A stretch of DNA of 64,000 nucleotides from Eggerthella lenta DSM 2243. Lineage in GTDB: Bacteria > Actinomycetota > Coriobacteriia > Coriobacteriales > Eggerthellaceae. The position numbers and the translations under genes are program-made. Positions 51,780-60,742 of the stretch are shown here, one piece after another. Where the stretch lies: NCBI RefSeq assembly GCF_000024265.1, contig NC_013204.1, forward strand, positions 124,001 through 188,000, in the 5' to 3' direction. Numbering within the stretch: the first letter of the stretch is position 1; each line of letters opens with the position of its first letter. Under the pieces are notes generated by a model, which saw only the letters and a list, made by a program, of their open reading frames with translations, was not told the origin of the DNA and did no database searches.

Positions 51780-53117
51780 ATGGATGGACGGGCGAAGCGG
51801 GGCGAAAGCCTTGCAGGAAAGACGATCGCGTTGGCTGCAGTGCTGGTGACGCTGCTGGCAGCCGGCACGTTGTTGAGCGCATGCGCGCAACAACGTACGA
51901 CGAGCCAGTTCGCCGTGGCGCAGCCTGCTATCCCTCAGAAGGCGTCTGAGAACAATCCCGAAGCATGGCTGGACGCGCTCGAGCAGAACCCGATCGATCA
52001 ATCCTTCGTAGACTCGCTTGCAGCGTTCGCCTACCGCAGCACCGCTTCGGTGTTGGGCGACGGCGCGGACGATGCCAAGGCGAACCGCATGTATTCTCCG
52101 CTCAGTTTGTACTACGCCCTGGCGCTTGCGAACGAAGGCGCTGCGGGTCAGACGCGCGACGAGATCGCCTCGGTGCTGGGTGCGCCCAGCACCGTCGACG
52201 TGCCCCAGCAGTGCGGCAACCTGTTCCGCGTGCTGACAACCGATCCTTTCTCCACGGTCGATCTGGCGAATTCCATATGGATGGCGAAGGACGCCTCCTT
52301 CGAGCAATCGTTCATCGACACGGCGATCGGTCAGTTCTACGCCACGCCGTTTTCGGTGGAGTTCGGCACTGACGCTGCCGACCAGGCCATGGCCGCATGG
52401 ATTTCCGAGAATACGGGCGGCACCATCGACCCCCAGGTGAAAACCGAGAGCGACCTTCTGCTGTCCATCATCAACGCGGTGTACTTCAAAGGCGGTTGGA
52501 TGGATACGTTCGATGCGGCGAACACCGCGCCCGCCGTGTTTCACGCCGCATCGGGCGACGTCGAAACCCAGTTCATGACGCAGCGTATCGACTCGCTGCA
52601 AGGCTTTCGCCAGACCGACGACTTCCTGCGCGCACGTCTGGCGTTCACGGGCGGCACGATGATGACGTTCGTGCTGCCGGCCGAAGGCGTGTCGGTGGAC
52701 GACCTGCTTGCCGATGAGCAGCGCTTGGCCCAGGCTTTTGCCGTTGACGCGAACGAGGACGAGTACGGCTTCATAACCTACGTGGTGCCCAAGGTCGCCT
52801 TCGATACCGAACTTGATCTGATTCCGGCTCTCGAGCGCTTGGGTATGAAGACGCCGTTTAGCGACAAGGCGGATTTCTCGAACCTTACGGCCACCCCGGC
52901 CTTCATCTCGATGGTGAAGCAGGAAAGCCATATCTCCTGGGATGAGGAGGGCGCCGAAGCCAGTGCGTACACGGATATGGGAATCAGCGCCACATCGGCG
53001 ATGATTCCCGAAGGCGAGGAAGTGGAGCTGCGGCTCGACCGCCCGTTCCTGTTCCAGATCACGTCGTCGCACGGCGTCCCGCTGTTCATGGGCGTGTGCG
53101 GCAATCCGGCTGCGTAG
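51780..53117 (+). CDS. Serpin-family protease inhibitor, lipoprotein
   Basis: A 445-residue exported serpin that would trap serine or cysteine proteases. A signal segment ends with lipobox LLSAC near residue 35. Serpin signatures: SPLSLYYALALANEGAAGQT near 105, the NAVYFKGGW strand near 237, the hinge DEEGAEASAYTDMGI (about 387-401), and the closing DRPFLFQITSSHGVPLFMG. The reactive loop runs through SATSAMIPEG; the scissile bond cannot be fixed but Met or Ala near P1 would suggest an elastase- or chymotrypsin-like target. Gut bacteria use such serpins against host or microbial proteases. Two secreted metalloproteases lie close by. Confidence 0.92.
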   Translation: MDGRAKRGESLAGKTIALAAVLVTLLAAGTLLSACAQQRTTSQFAVAQPAIPQKASENNPEAWLDALEQNPIDQSFVDSLAAFAYRSTASVLGDGADDAKANRMYSPLSLYYALALANEGAAGQTRDEIASVLGAPSTVDVPQQCGNLFRVLTTDPFSTVDLANSIWMAKDASFEQSFIDTAIGQFYATPFSVEFGTDAADQAMAAWISENTGGTIDPQVKTESDLLLSIINAVYFKGGWMDTFDAANTAPAVFHAASGDVETQFMTQRIDSLQGFRQTDDFLRARLAFTGGTMMTFVLPAEGVSVDDLLADEQRLAQAFAVDANEDEYGFITYVVPKVAFDTELDLIPALERLGMKTPFSDKADFSNLTATPAFISMVKQESHISWDEEGAEASAYTDMGISATSAMIPEGEEVELRLDRPFLFQITSSHGVPLFMGVCGNPAA

Positions 53118-53128
53118 CCTGACAGCTT

Positions 53129-53157
53129 GCCGTGCAGTCGTCCGCCGGCTGCACGGC
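53129..53157 (+). terminator. Hairpin after the serpin gene
   Basis: A perfect 9-bp stem (gccgtgcag with ctgcacggc), 11 bases past the stop; no T run follows, so activity is uncertain. Confidence 0.5.
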
Positions 53158-53170
53158 GCCTGACAGAGCG

Positions 53171-53244
53171 CCCGTCCCGTCCCGTCCCGTCCCGTCCCGT
53201 CCCGTCCCGTCCCGTCCCGTCCCGTCCCGTCCCGTCCCGTCCCG
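53171..53244. repeat. Pentanucleotide tandem repeat (CCCGT)14
   Basis: Fourteen perfect copies of cccgt followed by cccg, with no interruption. It lies 54 bases past the serpin stop and 21 bases before a parS-like site, outside any recognised gene. Confidence 0.97.
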
Positions 53245-53264
53245 GTGGGATCCTTCGATGCCGA

Positions 53265-53280
53265 TGTTTCACGTGAAACA
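53265..53280. other. parS-like site 6 (perfect)
   Basis: tgtttcacgtgaaaca, a perfect 16-bp match to the parS consensus. Confidence 0.75.
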
Positions 53281-53483
53281 CTCGTTCGGTTTACTATTCG
53301 AAACATGCTTTGCCCGCAACGCCGCCACTCAGCGGCGCACTGCGTGCGCTTCTTGCGAGCCGGCTCGTGTGCAGTGACCCGTTAAGCGCCCTTGCGGATG
53401 CGGCGGGGGAAAGCGCGTTCTTTGCTTGATAGCTGCTTTCGGTAGTCTGTCGGTGGAGACGGCCTCGCTGATTCTTCAAGCGC

Positions 53484-53620
53484 GGTCGAAAGAAGAACCC
53501 CGGTCGTCCCAGCAAGGGGACGACCCGGGTCCAAAATAGAATCCGAACCGCCGAAGCGGGTTCGAGAGCCGTGGGGAGTAACCAGCTCCCTGCGGCTCGC
53601 CTGCTATTGTAGGCAGTACG
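53484..53620 (-). ncRNA. Candidate structured RNA of unknown class
   Basis: Read on the minus strand there are three hairpins in a row: gagccgcagggag facing ctccccacggctc, gaacccgc facing gcggttc, then a strong stem gggtcgtcccc/gggacgacc with flanking c and g bases, followed by ttcttcttt. The last looks like an intrinsic terminator. No protein-like frame was seen. It lies downstream of the tRNA-Leu terminator. No match to tmRNA, RNase P, 6S or a known riboswitch was recognised. Confidence 0.35.
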
Positions 53621-53765
53621 CCGTTTGCTCGCAAGGCGCTTCCGGCTTTCGCGCACCCGGGCCGATGCCGTTGCGTCACGTCTGCGTCAGCCGTCGGGCG
53701 CGACGCAACCGCCGTACTGCAGCAGCGGGACGGCGGTCGCGTCGCTCGTGCTAGGGTCGCGATGC

Positions 53766-53803
53766 AAAACGAGCTCCTGAAACGCAAGGTTTCTGGAGCT
53801 CGT
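53766..53803 (-). terminator. Terminator of tRNA-Leu
   Basis: A stem acgagctcc/ggagctcgt, with inner gaaac/gtttc pairing, is followed on the minus strand by a T run. It begins 13 bases after the tRNA 3' end. Confidence 0.85.
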
Positions 53804-53815
53804 TCATCTGCGAAG

Positions 53816-53898
53816 TGGTGCCCGAGGCGGGATTTGAACCCGCACGTCTAAGACAACGGTTTTTGAGACCGCCGCGTCTGCCATTCCGCCACTCGGGC
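53816..53898 (-). tRNA. tRNA-Leu, anticodon CAA
   Basis: The minus strand starts gcccgagtggcggaatggca and ends with the complementary ctcgggc and encoded ACCA. The seven-base anticodon loop is CTCAAAA, giving anticodon CAA (reads UUG). The T arm gcgggttcaaatcccgc is intact and a variable arm is present, as in class II leucine tRNAs. A -10-like TATACT (53909-53914, minus strand) lies about 10 bases upstream. Confidence 0.93.
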
Positions 53899-54058
53899 GC
53901 AGGATGACAGTATACCGGAATTCGATCAAAGCATCGAGTAGAAAATAGCGTCGAGTCCGCGATTGCGAATACGTCGTCAAGCCTTCATGCGTCAAGCTCG
54001 ATCGAACCCGCCGAGCTCGGCTGCGGGTTCGAGATGGCTCGATCGGCGCAGTCTCTTG

Positions 54059-56176
54059 TCACCTTGCTGGGGAGCCGACGCTCCGTTTCTTCGCGCATCG
54101 TGCGAGCGCCATGCAGCACAGGCTTGCCGCGGCTGCCAGTGCGAGGGCGGCGATCGGTGCCTCTCCATCGCCGGTGGCGGCGAGCGCTTTTGCGGGCATC
54201 TGGCGGATCCGCGCGTCGTCGGTGCCGTTGTCATCGGGCGCGCTGCCGGGATGCTGCGCGCCGTCGCTTGAGGGGCTGCCCCCCGAAGGCTGATCCCCGC
54301 CGGAAGGCGCGTCTCCGGCATCGTCCGACGGGGGAGTGCCGCCGGACGGATCGTTGCCCTGGTCGCCTTCGCCCTCGTCTGGTTCGGCGGTTTCGTAAAA
54401 GCCGAATACGGTGTGGGGCGTCGTTCCGCGGTCGCTTGCGATGCGTACCGCGTACGCCAAAACGCCCGGCTCGAACAGCAGCGGGTCTTCCAGCGGCAGG
54501 AAGGGCGCGCTCAAGTTGAGGATCTGCTCGTAGGTGGTGAGGGTCGCAACCTCGTAATGCGCGCCGGGGAGGCTTGCCAGCTGAGGCGAGCTCAGTGCGA
54601 TCTGGCTTCCCGGCTTCACCGGTCCGCTCGACGGGTTTGCCGCTATCTTATAGGAAACAGGCAGCGAAGAGGTGGCGAACTTCGTTTGGGTGCCGGACCC
54701 GGCGTTCGCACCCGGCGCTCCCGAGGCTGCCAGTGAGGCTATCGTCGCCGAGCCGCCTCCTTGCAGCGACTTGGAGGGTTCCGGCACGGAAAGCAGGGGA
54801 ACTTCCAACCCGTCCACGATGGACGGATTGGATCCTGCGCGGTTCACCAAGCTGTGCGGGCCCGTTTCCTCGCGCAGGAAAAGCGCCGTCGCGTAACCGA
54901 GGGCAAGGTCGTCCAGGCTGGCCACGGCGCAGTCGTCGCCGACGCCCGCGTACCCGATGTTGTCGAGTGCGGCCATCAGGCTCTCCGACGTGCACTGACC
55001 CAGCCCTCGCTCGTCCCGCATCGCGTCGAACACCGATCGGTACACGCTGTCTCCGCCTCCGGGAAGCCCGCGGGTTTGGTTGGCGAGATAGCGCGAGAAC
55101 AGGTAACCGTGCGCGTACACCGCTGTTCCTCCTGCGCCCAGAGAAGCGTCCGGCACGAAGCTCCCCTCGTATACGAACGGGGGAATGCGGCCGCTGAGGT
55201 TGACCATCACGGCCAAGTTCTGAGCTCGGGTTTTCTGGGTGGAGCCGTATCCTGCGATGGCCACGGCCGCTTGGGAGAACGCCTCGTTGAGCCATGCTTC
55301 GCTGGAGCCGTCTGTCTGCGCGAAGTTCACCAGGTGCTGGAATTCGTGGGCGATCATCGGCGGGACGAGGCTCTCGTCGAACTCGCCCACGCCCTCCAAC
55401 GACTTTCGGTTCAGCACGTTGAGGTGCAGCACGTCCATAGCGTTGGTGTAGGAGGCCTCTTCGATCAGGTCTGCAGCCGTCAGCTGCTCGGGTGTGTACA
55501 AGTCGATCGAGGTGAAATAGCCGTCCAGCACCTCCGTCTCCGGCGGGAATCGGTGGAAGACGAACGCGGTTTTCCCGTCGCCGTCCAAATCGACGCGAAC
55601 CGTCGACCCGAAGGCGTCCGTTACTTTTCGAAGAACGGGGTCGATCTTGCCAGCCAGCCTTTGCACCAGATCTGCGGGGAGCATGTCGGACTCCGCGTCC
55701 TCGACCCACAGGGTGAACAGCTCTCCGACAGCCACTGCCGTGGCCGTGAATCCTTCCGGACGGCCTGCGGCGCGAAACGTCTTCGAATCGCCTACCTGGT
55801 AATCGGTTTTCTCGGCAGTCGTGATGCGAGGTTCGTCAGCGGCGATCTGCTGCTTCAGCGAGGACATCGTCTCGGCATCGCTTGGCGCAAAAGAGCGCGC
55901 GCCGCAAAGGGGCGTTTCCCCGGTTGCGCCCTCGTCGGTCGATTCGCCTTCATTTCCGGCCGAAAGGGGCTTGTCGGCACTCGGGTAGCCGGACGGGAAC
56001 AGCGCGTCGTATTCCTCGGCGCTGCCGATGGGCGTCATGTTCTGCACGATGACGACTTCGTTCGCCTCGGGTTGCGCATGCGCGGGCTGAGGCGCGAAGG
56101 CGAGATTGCTTGCAGCGAGCGCGAAAGCGATTGCGATCGCGACGATGCCGTTCGAGCGTGACCTCGTGCGCAGCAT
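54059..56176 (-). CDS. Cell-wall-anchored zinc metalloprotease (M30-like)
   Basis: A 705-residue secreted protein. The signal peptide ends near AHAQP (about 35). The zinc motif is MIAHEFQHLVNFAQ with His277, Glu278 and His281, followed by SEAWLNEAFSQAA giving the third ligand Glu298; this HEFQH...LNEAF arrangement resembles peptidase family M30 (hyicolysin). The C-terminal 200 residues are beta-rich, then a Gly/Ser/Pro/Asp linker and LAATGDGEAPIAA, a hydrophobic helix and a basic tail: the same variant sortase signal as neighbours. The ATG at 56176 fits the signal peptide; a GTG at 56221 is possible. Same strand as the M6 protease upstream, 87 bases apart. Confidence 0.82.
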   Translation of the reverse strand: MLRTRSRSNGIVAIAIAFALAASNLAFAPQPAHAQPEANEVVIVQNMTPIGSAEEYDALFPSGYPSADKPLSAGNEGESTDEGATGETPLCGARSFAPSDAETMSSLKQQIAADEPRITTAEKTDYQVGDSKTFRAAGRPEGFTATAVAVGELFTLWVEDAESDMLPADLVQRLAGKIDPVLRKVTDAFGSTVRVDLDGDGKTAFVFHRFPPETEVLDGYFTSIDLYTPEQLTAADLIEEASYTNAMDVLHLNVLNRKSLEGVGEFDESLVPPMIAHEFQHLVNFAQTDGSSEAWLNEAFSQAAVAIAGYGSTQKTRAQNLAVMVNLSGRIPPFVYEGSFVPDASLGAGGTAVYAHGYLFSRYLANQTRGLPGGGDSVYRSVFDAMRDERGLGQCTSESLMAALDNIGYAGVGDDCAVASLDDLALGYATALFLREETGPHSLVNRAGSNPSIVDGLEVPLLSVPEPSKSLQGGGSATIASLAASGAPGANAGSGTQTKFATSSLPVSYKIAANPSSGPVKPGSQIALSSPQLASLPGAHYEVATLTTYEQILNLSAPFLPLEDPLLFEPGVLAYAVRIASDRGTTPHTVFGFYETAEPDEGEGDQGNDPSGGTPPSDDAGDAPSGGDQPSGGSPSSDGAQHPGSAPDDNGTDDARIRQMPAKALAATGDGEAPIAALALAAAASLCCMALARCAKKRSVGSPAR

Positions 56177-56263
56177 AGGGGCTCTTTCTTTTCCGGGCGT
56201 GCGAGAAAGCGAGTATAGCACGGCTATGGCCGCTTCTGAGGAGTGCCGGGCGAGGGGCTGCTG

Positions 56264-58909
56264 CTATTGCGTCTGCGAATCGTGGCGGCGGCGAAGCTTT
56301 ATCTGCGCGATCATCGCCGCAACGGCGGCGGCTATCGCCAGCGCGAGGGCAGCGGGTGCCGCCGCGCTGTCGCCGGTGGAGGCGAGCGCCTTGCCGGGCA
56401 GCGGTTCGACCTGCGTGTCGCCGGAGGGCTCTTCGCCGTCGGGCTCGCCGGAAGAAGGCGCGCCGTTCCCGTCGGAGGGGCTGCCGCCCGGCTTGTTCCC
56501 GTCTTCGTCAGCCGGGCCCGCCGCCTTCTGCTCGAACACGGCGAACGGCGACAGCTCATCGACGGTCATGCTCGCAAGACCGTTTTCCACCGCAACCTTC
56601 GCCGTTTCGAGCGAGCCGTCGGCTTTCCGGTGGACCATCCAGACGCTTTCTCCCTCGTAGCGCTTGTCGACCGAGAACGACACGGAGAGCTTGCCTTCGT
56701 GCGCGGCATTCTCGCCGGTCGCCGCGTCCACCACCGACGCGTCAGCGCTGACGATGAGCGCGCCCAGCTGGTCGGACGCCTTTGCCATTTCGGCCTTCTG
56801 CTCATCGGTCAGGGCCGAGAGCGCCAAGGAGAGCTCGGCGCCTGCGGGGAACGATCCCGACACTTCCACGCGCGATCCGGCGATCTCGCCGACGTGCGAG
56901 CTCTCCTCGTAGCCGCCGCCCGGCTGGTCCGGCTCGGGCAGGTCCACCGTCACGCTCATGACGTCGGCCACAGCGTCGCCCACCGAGAGGACGATGCCGG
57001 AGTCCACGCGCTCGGCGGGCGTGTTGCAGCCGTCGTACTGCAGCAGCGGAACGACGTTGCCCTCCATGCCGAACGTCTCGCAGGCGTTGGCGTTGAAGAA
57101 CGGGCGAGTGTAAAGTGCCTGGCCGTCCCGATACTCCGTATTCTCCGGATAGACGGGCATGACGCCCGGACGGTGGTCGACCGTGTTCACGGTGTTACCC
57201 AAAAGGGGATCGTCGGCGGTCGTGCCGCGCGCATCCACGATTCCCTGGTCGATATGCCAGATGACGACGCCGCCCGTTTCGTTGTAGTATTGCGGCTTGT
57301 CTTTATGGCGTTCGGCGCGGTACGAGGACGTCAATCCCCGGTCGAAGCTCTCGTACTGGCGGTTCTCCACCAGATAGTACTCGCCTTCGGTGCTGGTGGG
57401 GACGCGCAGGCACCGGTAGCCCTCGTCGCTCCAGAGCGTGGAGACGTCGTACGTGCCGTCGGCGGCTACCTCGACGGGCTCTATGTAGCCGAGCTGTTCC
57501 AAGCAGAAGGGGTCGAAGCTGACGGGGACGAAGACAGTTTCGCCGCTATCGGCAATGTAGTTGCCCCACGATCCGCCTGCCATCAAGCTGATTTCTCCCA
57601 CGTCGTAGGCCAACCAGGGAAATTGGTCGACGGTCGCATCGGGATCATACGAGGTGTAGTTGACATCGTACAGGTCGGGCAGTCCCAGGTAATGTCCCAG
57701 TTCGTGCGCGACGGTGCTCGTGGGCATGGGCTGAGCGGTGACGACGTCGTTCGTAAGGATTTCTCCCATGGTGATGTAGTCGTCGACCACGATTTCGCTG
57801 TGCGTGATGGGGTTGACGATCGTTGCGGGTGCGAAGCTGTCCTTGTCCATGCTGGACAGCTGCCATCGGCAGGCCCAGGTTGACGGATCGATTTCGCCTC
57901 CCGAGGATTCATAGCCCGCCACGATGAACAGCAGGCAGACTTCGGTCGGTTCGAGCACGCCGTTGCCGTTCGCGTCGTAGGTTGCGAAGTCTATGTACTG
58001 GGAGGCTTCGTTGAGCGCGTCGACGTACGCGTCGTGCTGGTCTTTGGCCTCGGGGCTCATGAATTCCGCCCCTTTCCAGTTGCCGTGATTGCGGTCGAGC
58101 GTCACGTGGATCACGCCGTCGCCGGGCGCGTCGTACGCGTTGGTGTTGCCGCCCTCCCCGTACGCGCTGGTCTCCTCGGTCGCCGGTGTCCAGGAGAACT
58201 TGTCGTTCGACATGGTGGCGTAGTAGTTGGTGATGCTGTTCTCACCGCTGTAGAGCAGCCTGTTCCAATCGTAGTCGTCGCGGTAGCGCTGCTCCGAGGC
58301 CTTCCACGTCGACCCGTCCGGTCCCGTGACGATGTCGTCGGGGCCGAGGTTCGTGCCCTCGTCGCCTGCGAACCCGATGACGATGGTGATCAGCGGCAGG
58401 GAGGTCTCGGTCTGCGCGACCGACCGCGCGTTTCGGGCGCCTGCGCCGGACGCGGCCTGCGCGGCCTCGATGTCGGAGAGCGTCACCGCCTCGCCGACGC
58501 CCCGGTCCCGGGGGACGTAGGCGCCTCCGCCCAGCGCGGAGTAGGCCATCTTGCCGGTATCGTTTGCCAGCACCGAGGGCGCCAGAGCGTTCGCCGGTGC
58601 GGCCTCGTCGGCGCGCGGCCCGAGCGCGAGGCCGAAGCCCTCGCTTGTCACGTAATACCACGTCTGGTCGGCGGGGCTCTTCTGAACGAGGAGACCCTCG
58701 GTCGTCCGCACGTAGTGGAAGAACTCGTCGCCGCGCTGCCCGGCCTGGAAGGTCGCTCCGTCGGGCTGGACGTAGCCCTGCTCGATCTCCAGGGCGGGCC
58801 CGGCATAAGCCGCGCTGGGCGCGAGGCACAGCGAGAAAGCTAGCATGAAGAAGACGAGAAGCGGGGCGCGCCTTACCGTGCGGGCCGGTTCGCCGGTCTT
58901 TCGTTGCAT
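56264..58909 (-). CDS. Cell-wall-anchored M6-family metalloprotease
   Basis: An 881-residue secreted zinc protease of the immune inhibitor A group. Signal peptide ends near AAYAG (about 36). An N-terminal propeptide-like domain has the GDEFFHYVRTTEG segment common to M6 secreted enzymes. The catalytic motif is VAHELGHYLGLPDLYD with His402, Glu403 and His406; SLMAGGSWGNY follows (Met-turn region), and a DANGNGVLEPTE loop may bind calcium. The C-terminal part has a doc-like beta domain, then LASTGDSAAAPAA, a membrane helix and RRRHD: variant sortase signal. Ribosome site gagaggga precedes the ATG at 58909. Confidence 0.9.
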   Translation of the reverse strand: MQRKTGEPARTVRRAPLLVFFMLAFSLCLAPSAAYAGPALEIEQGYVQPDGATFQAGQRGDEFFHYVRTTEGLLVQKSPADQTWYYVTSEGFGLALGPRADEAAPANALAPSVLANDTGKMAYSALGGGAYVPRDRGVGEAVTLSDIEAAQAASGAGARNARSVAQTETSLPLITIVIGFAGDEGTNLGPDDIVTGPDGSTWKASEQRYRDDYDWNRLLYSGENSITNYYATMSNDKFSWTPATEETSAYGEGGNTNAYDAPGDGVIHVTLDRNHGNWKGAEFMSPEAKDQHDAYVDALNEASQYIDFATYDANGNGVLEPTEVCLLFIVAGYESSGGEIDPSTWACRWQLSSMDKDSFAPATIVNPITHSEIVVDDYITMGEILTNDVVTAQPMPTSTVAHELGHYLGLPDLYDVNYTSYDPDATVDQFPWLAYDVGEISLMAGGSWGNYIADSGETVFVPVSFDPFCLEQLGYIEPVEVAADGTYDVSTLWSDEGYRCLRVPTSTEGEYYLVENRQYESFDRGLTSSYRAERHKDKPQYYNETGGVVIWHIDQGIVDARGTTADDPLLGNTVNTVDHRPGVMPVYPENTEYRDGQALYTRPFFNANACETFGMEGNVVPLLQYDGCNTPAERVDSGIVLSVGDAVADVMSVTVDLPEPDQPGGGYEESSHVGEIAGSRVEVSGSFPAGAELSLALSALTDEQKAEMAKASDQLGALIVSADASVVDAATGENAAHEGKLSVSFSVDKRYEGESVWMVHRKADGSLETAKVAVENGLASMTVDELSPFAVFEQKAAGPADEDGNKPGGSPSDGNGAPSSGEPDGEEPSGDTQVEPLPGKALASTGDSAAAPAALALAIAAAVAAMIAQIKLRRRHDSQTQ

Positions 58910-59060
58910 AATTCCCTCTCTTCAACGGGGAGCTGCTTTTTGCGTATCGATAGCGTCAGAATACCACAGCGTAAAGCCGCCGTTCGCCGCGGGAGGTATT
59001 CCGGACGGAGCGCGGCTGCTGCAAATACTTCAAATGGGGAGCATCGCGAGACGCGCCGGC

Positions 59061-60521
59061 TCAGCGGTCGTTCTCGTATGCAAGCTCGATCGTCTCCAAG
59101 AGGTCCAGCAGCTCCTGCTTGGAGTGGATGTCCAGCTTCTTGTAGATGCTCTTGCTGTGCGATCGCACCGTGTTCTCCGATATGAACAGCTGCTTCGCGA
59201 TGCTGGGAACGTCCCTTCCCTTTGCCAGCAGCAGCAACGTGTCGTTTTCTCGCGCCGTGAGGCCGTGTTGCTGCGACAGGACCGCGCACCGCTCCGAAAC
59301 CCCATCGACAACCGTGGCTTTCGCTTCGACCGGGTTTCGCGTTGTGGCATCCTCCCCTCGGCGCTTCTTGCGCGCCTGGATGGCCGCATACGACATCGCC
59401 AGGATGTAGAACACGAACAGAACGATGACCGAAAGCGTGGCTGCGCCGAAGTTTCGCGGGTAGTACACCCATGCTCCCAACGCGGTCGCCGCCGCAAAGA
59501 CGAAGTACGTGGCTCCTGCGAATGCTCCGTACACGGAGGTCGCCGGCACGCTATGTGCGCGAGCTACGGAGATGCTGGTTGACATGATGAACACCGAAAC
59601 AAATGTGAACAGCACGTACACCAAGGTCGCAACCGAAAGCGCCAGCGAATTGCCCACGATCGAGAGCGCCAAGAGCGCCGTGACGATGATCGGGAAGAAC
59701 GCTCGGTAGAGTCCGAGAATGCTCAGCTTTTTGAACGGCGCGCGATCGTCTCCCAACACGAACCATATGCCGTAGAGGGCGAGCGCGACGACTATGATAC
59801 AGCCGCTGGCGATGAGGTTGATCGCGTCGGTTCGCTCTATCCCGTCGAGCGTGATGGCTCGCGTCAGGGCAACGGCGAAGGCGATGGCGCATACGCACAG
59901 CAGCGGATCGCTCAGCTCGGCAACCGCGCTCTTCAAGGCTCCCTTTCGCCTTTTCGAGTTCGTGCGGCGATCTTCGTTCGACTTGGGAAGACGGAGGGTG
60001 ATAAGGCAGAAAACGACCGCCAACGCGACAAGGAAGGGGAAGACCATCCACGTGCGGTCTTGCAAGAGCGCGAATAGCAGCAGGTAGCCTGCCGATTGGA
60101 TGACCAGGGCGAACAGCAGCGTTTTCACTACGTCGTCGAACGCAAGCGACGATAGGCGATGCTGCCAAACTAACGAGAGAAGACCGTATCCCACGCCTAC
60201 CAGAATCGCCGATGTGCTCACCGTTGCAAGGCGCAGAACCCCCGTCGTCTCCATGAACAGAACGGCGTACCCGCCCAAAACGAAGACGCCTGCCGCCACC
60301 GCAGCTGCGCTCGAACAGCGCTTTGTCGGCGGCTTGCGTTTCGCTAGAACCGAGAAGAACGTCAACCCAAGCGCTATGAGCAGGGGAATCGACCAGTATT
60401 TCAGTATTTCGGGTATTCCCAGGCGCGTGAGGCCGCCCAAGGAGAGTCCGCCCCAGAGCGTGAACAATCCGACGAGCAGGGCGAGCGCCAAGCCGAAATA
60501 CATGATGATGCGATGTCCCAC
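59061..60521 (-). CDS. LuxR-family regulator with polytopic membrane N terminus
   Basis: A 486-residue protein with about 12 membrane helices (residues 5-390) and a C-terminal LuxR domain: HGLTARENDTLLLLAKGRDV, then LFISENTVRSHSKSIYKKLD and IHSKQELLDL. All GerE/LuxR consensus positions are intact. It is closest in layout to the frameshifted regulator at 46456, sharing the KGRDVP turn. The GTG start at 60521 follows ggggg. It faces the Old Yellow Enzyme-type gene at 60743 and probably regulates it. Confidence 0.85.
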   Translation of the reverse strand: MGHRIIMYFGLALALLVGLFTLWGGLSLGGLTRLGIPEILKYWSIPLLIALGLTFFSVLAKRKPPTKRCSSAAAVAAGVFVLGGYAVLFMETTGVLRLATVSTSAILVGVGYGLLSLVWQHRLSSLAFDDVVKTLLFALVIQSAGYLLLFALLQDRTWMVFPFLVALAVVFCLITLRLPKSNEDRRTNSKRRKGALKSAVAELSDPLLCVCAIAFAVALTRAITLDGIERTDAINLIASGCIIVVALALYGIWFVLGDDRAPFKKLSILGLYRAFFPIIVTALLALSIVGNSLALSVATLVYVLFTFVSVFIMSTSISVARAHSVPATSVYGAFAGATYFVFAAATALGAWVYYPRNFGAATLSVIVLFVFYILAMSYAAIQARKKRRGEDATTRNPVEAKATVVDGVSERCAVLSQQHGLTARENDTLLLLAKGRDVPSIAKQLFISENTVRSHSKSIYKKLDIHSKQELLDLLETIELAYENDR

Positions 60522-60626
60522 TCTGCCCCCCCGTCGCGAACGCTTTGAGTCCCCGCGCCTATTGTAACGGTTCTGGGCAAAACCGCCCGTGCCATGTGGG
60601 GCGTGAGGCCTCGTTTCCCCTCATTT

Positions 60627-60641
60627 CACATGCCGCATGTG
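60627..60641. promoter_or_regulatory. Palindrome between divergent luxR and OYE genes
   Basis: Perfect inverted repeat cacatg-N3-catgtg in the 221-base gap, flanked by cctcattt and gaggaaa that add partial symmetry. Candidate LuxR site. Confidence 0.45.
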
Positions 60642-60742
60642 AGGAAAAATGCCCGTGTCTTGCGTAGTCTGAGGCGGTCGCCGAAGGGGCGATGGAGTTG
60701 CTTTCGAGCAAGAACCAAAACGACATGCAGGGAGGATGCATC

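Noticed and set aside
53171-53244. CCCGT repeats considered as a CRISPR array or phase-variable coding tract
   Set aside because: No spacers and not within a recognised gene; any frame gives only a low-complexity peptide.
53484-53760. Region considered as tmRNA or RNase P RNA
   Set aside because: The conserved tRNA-like ends of tmRNA and the conserved core of RNase P RNA were not found.
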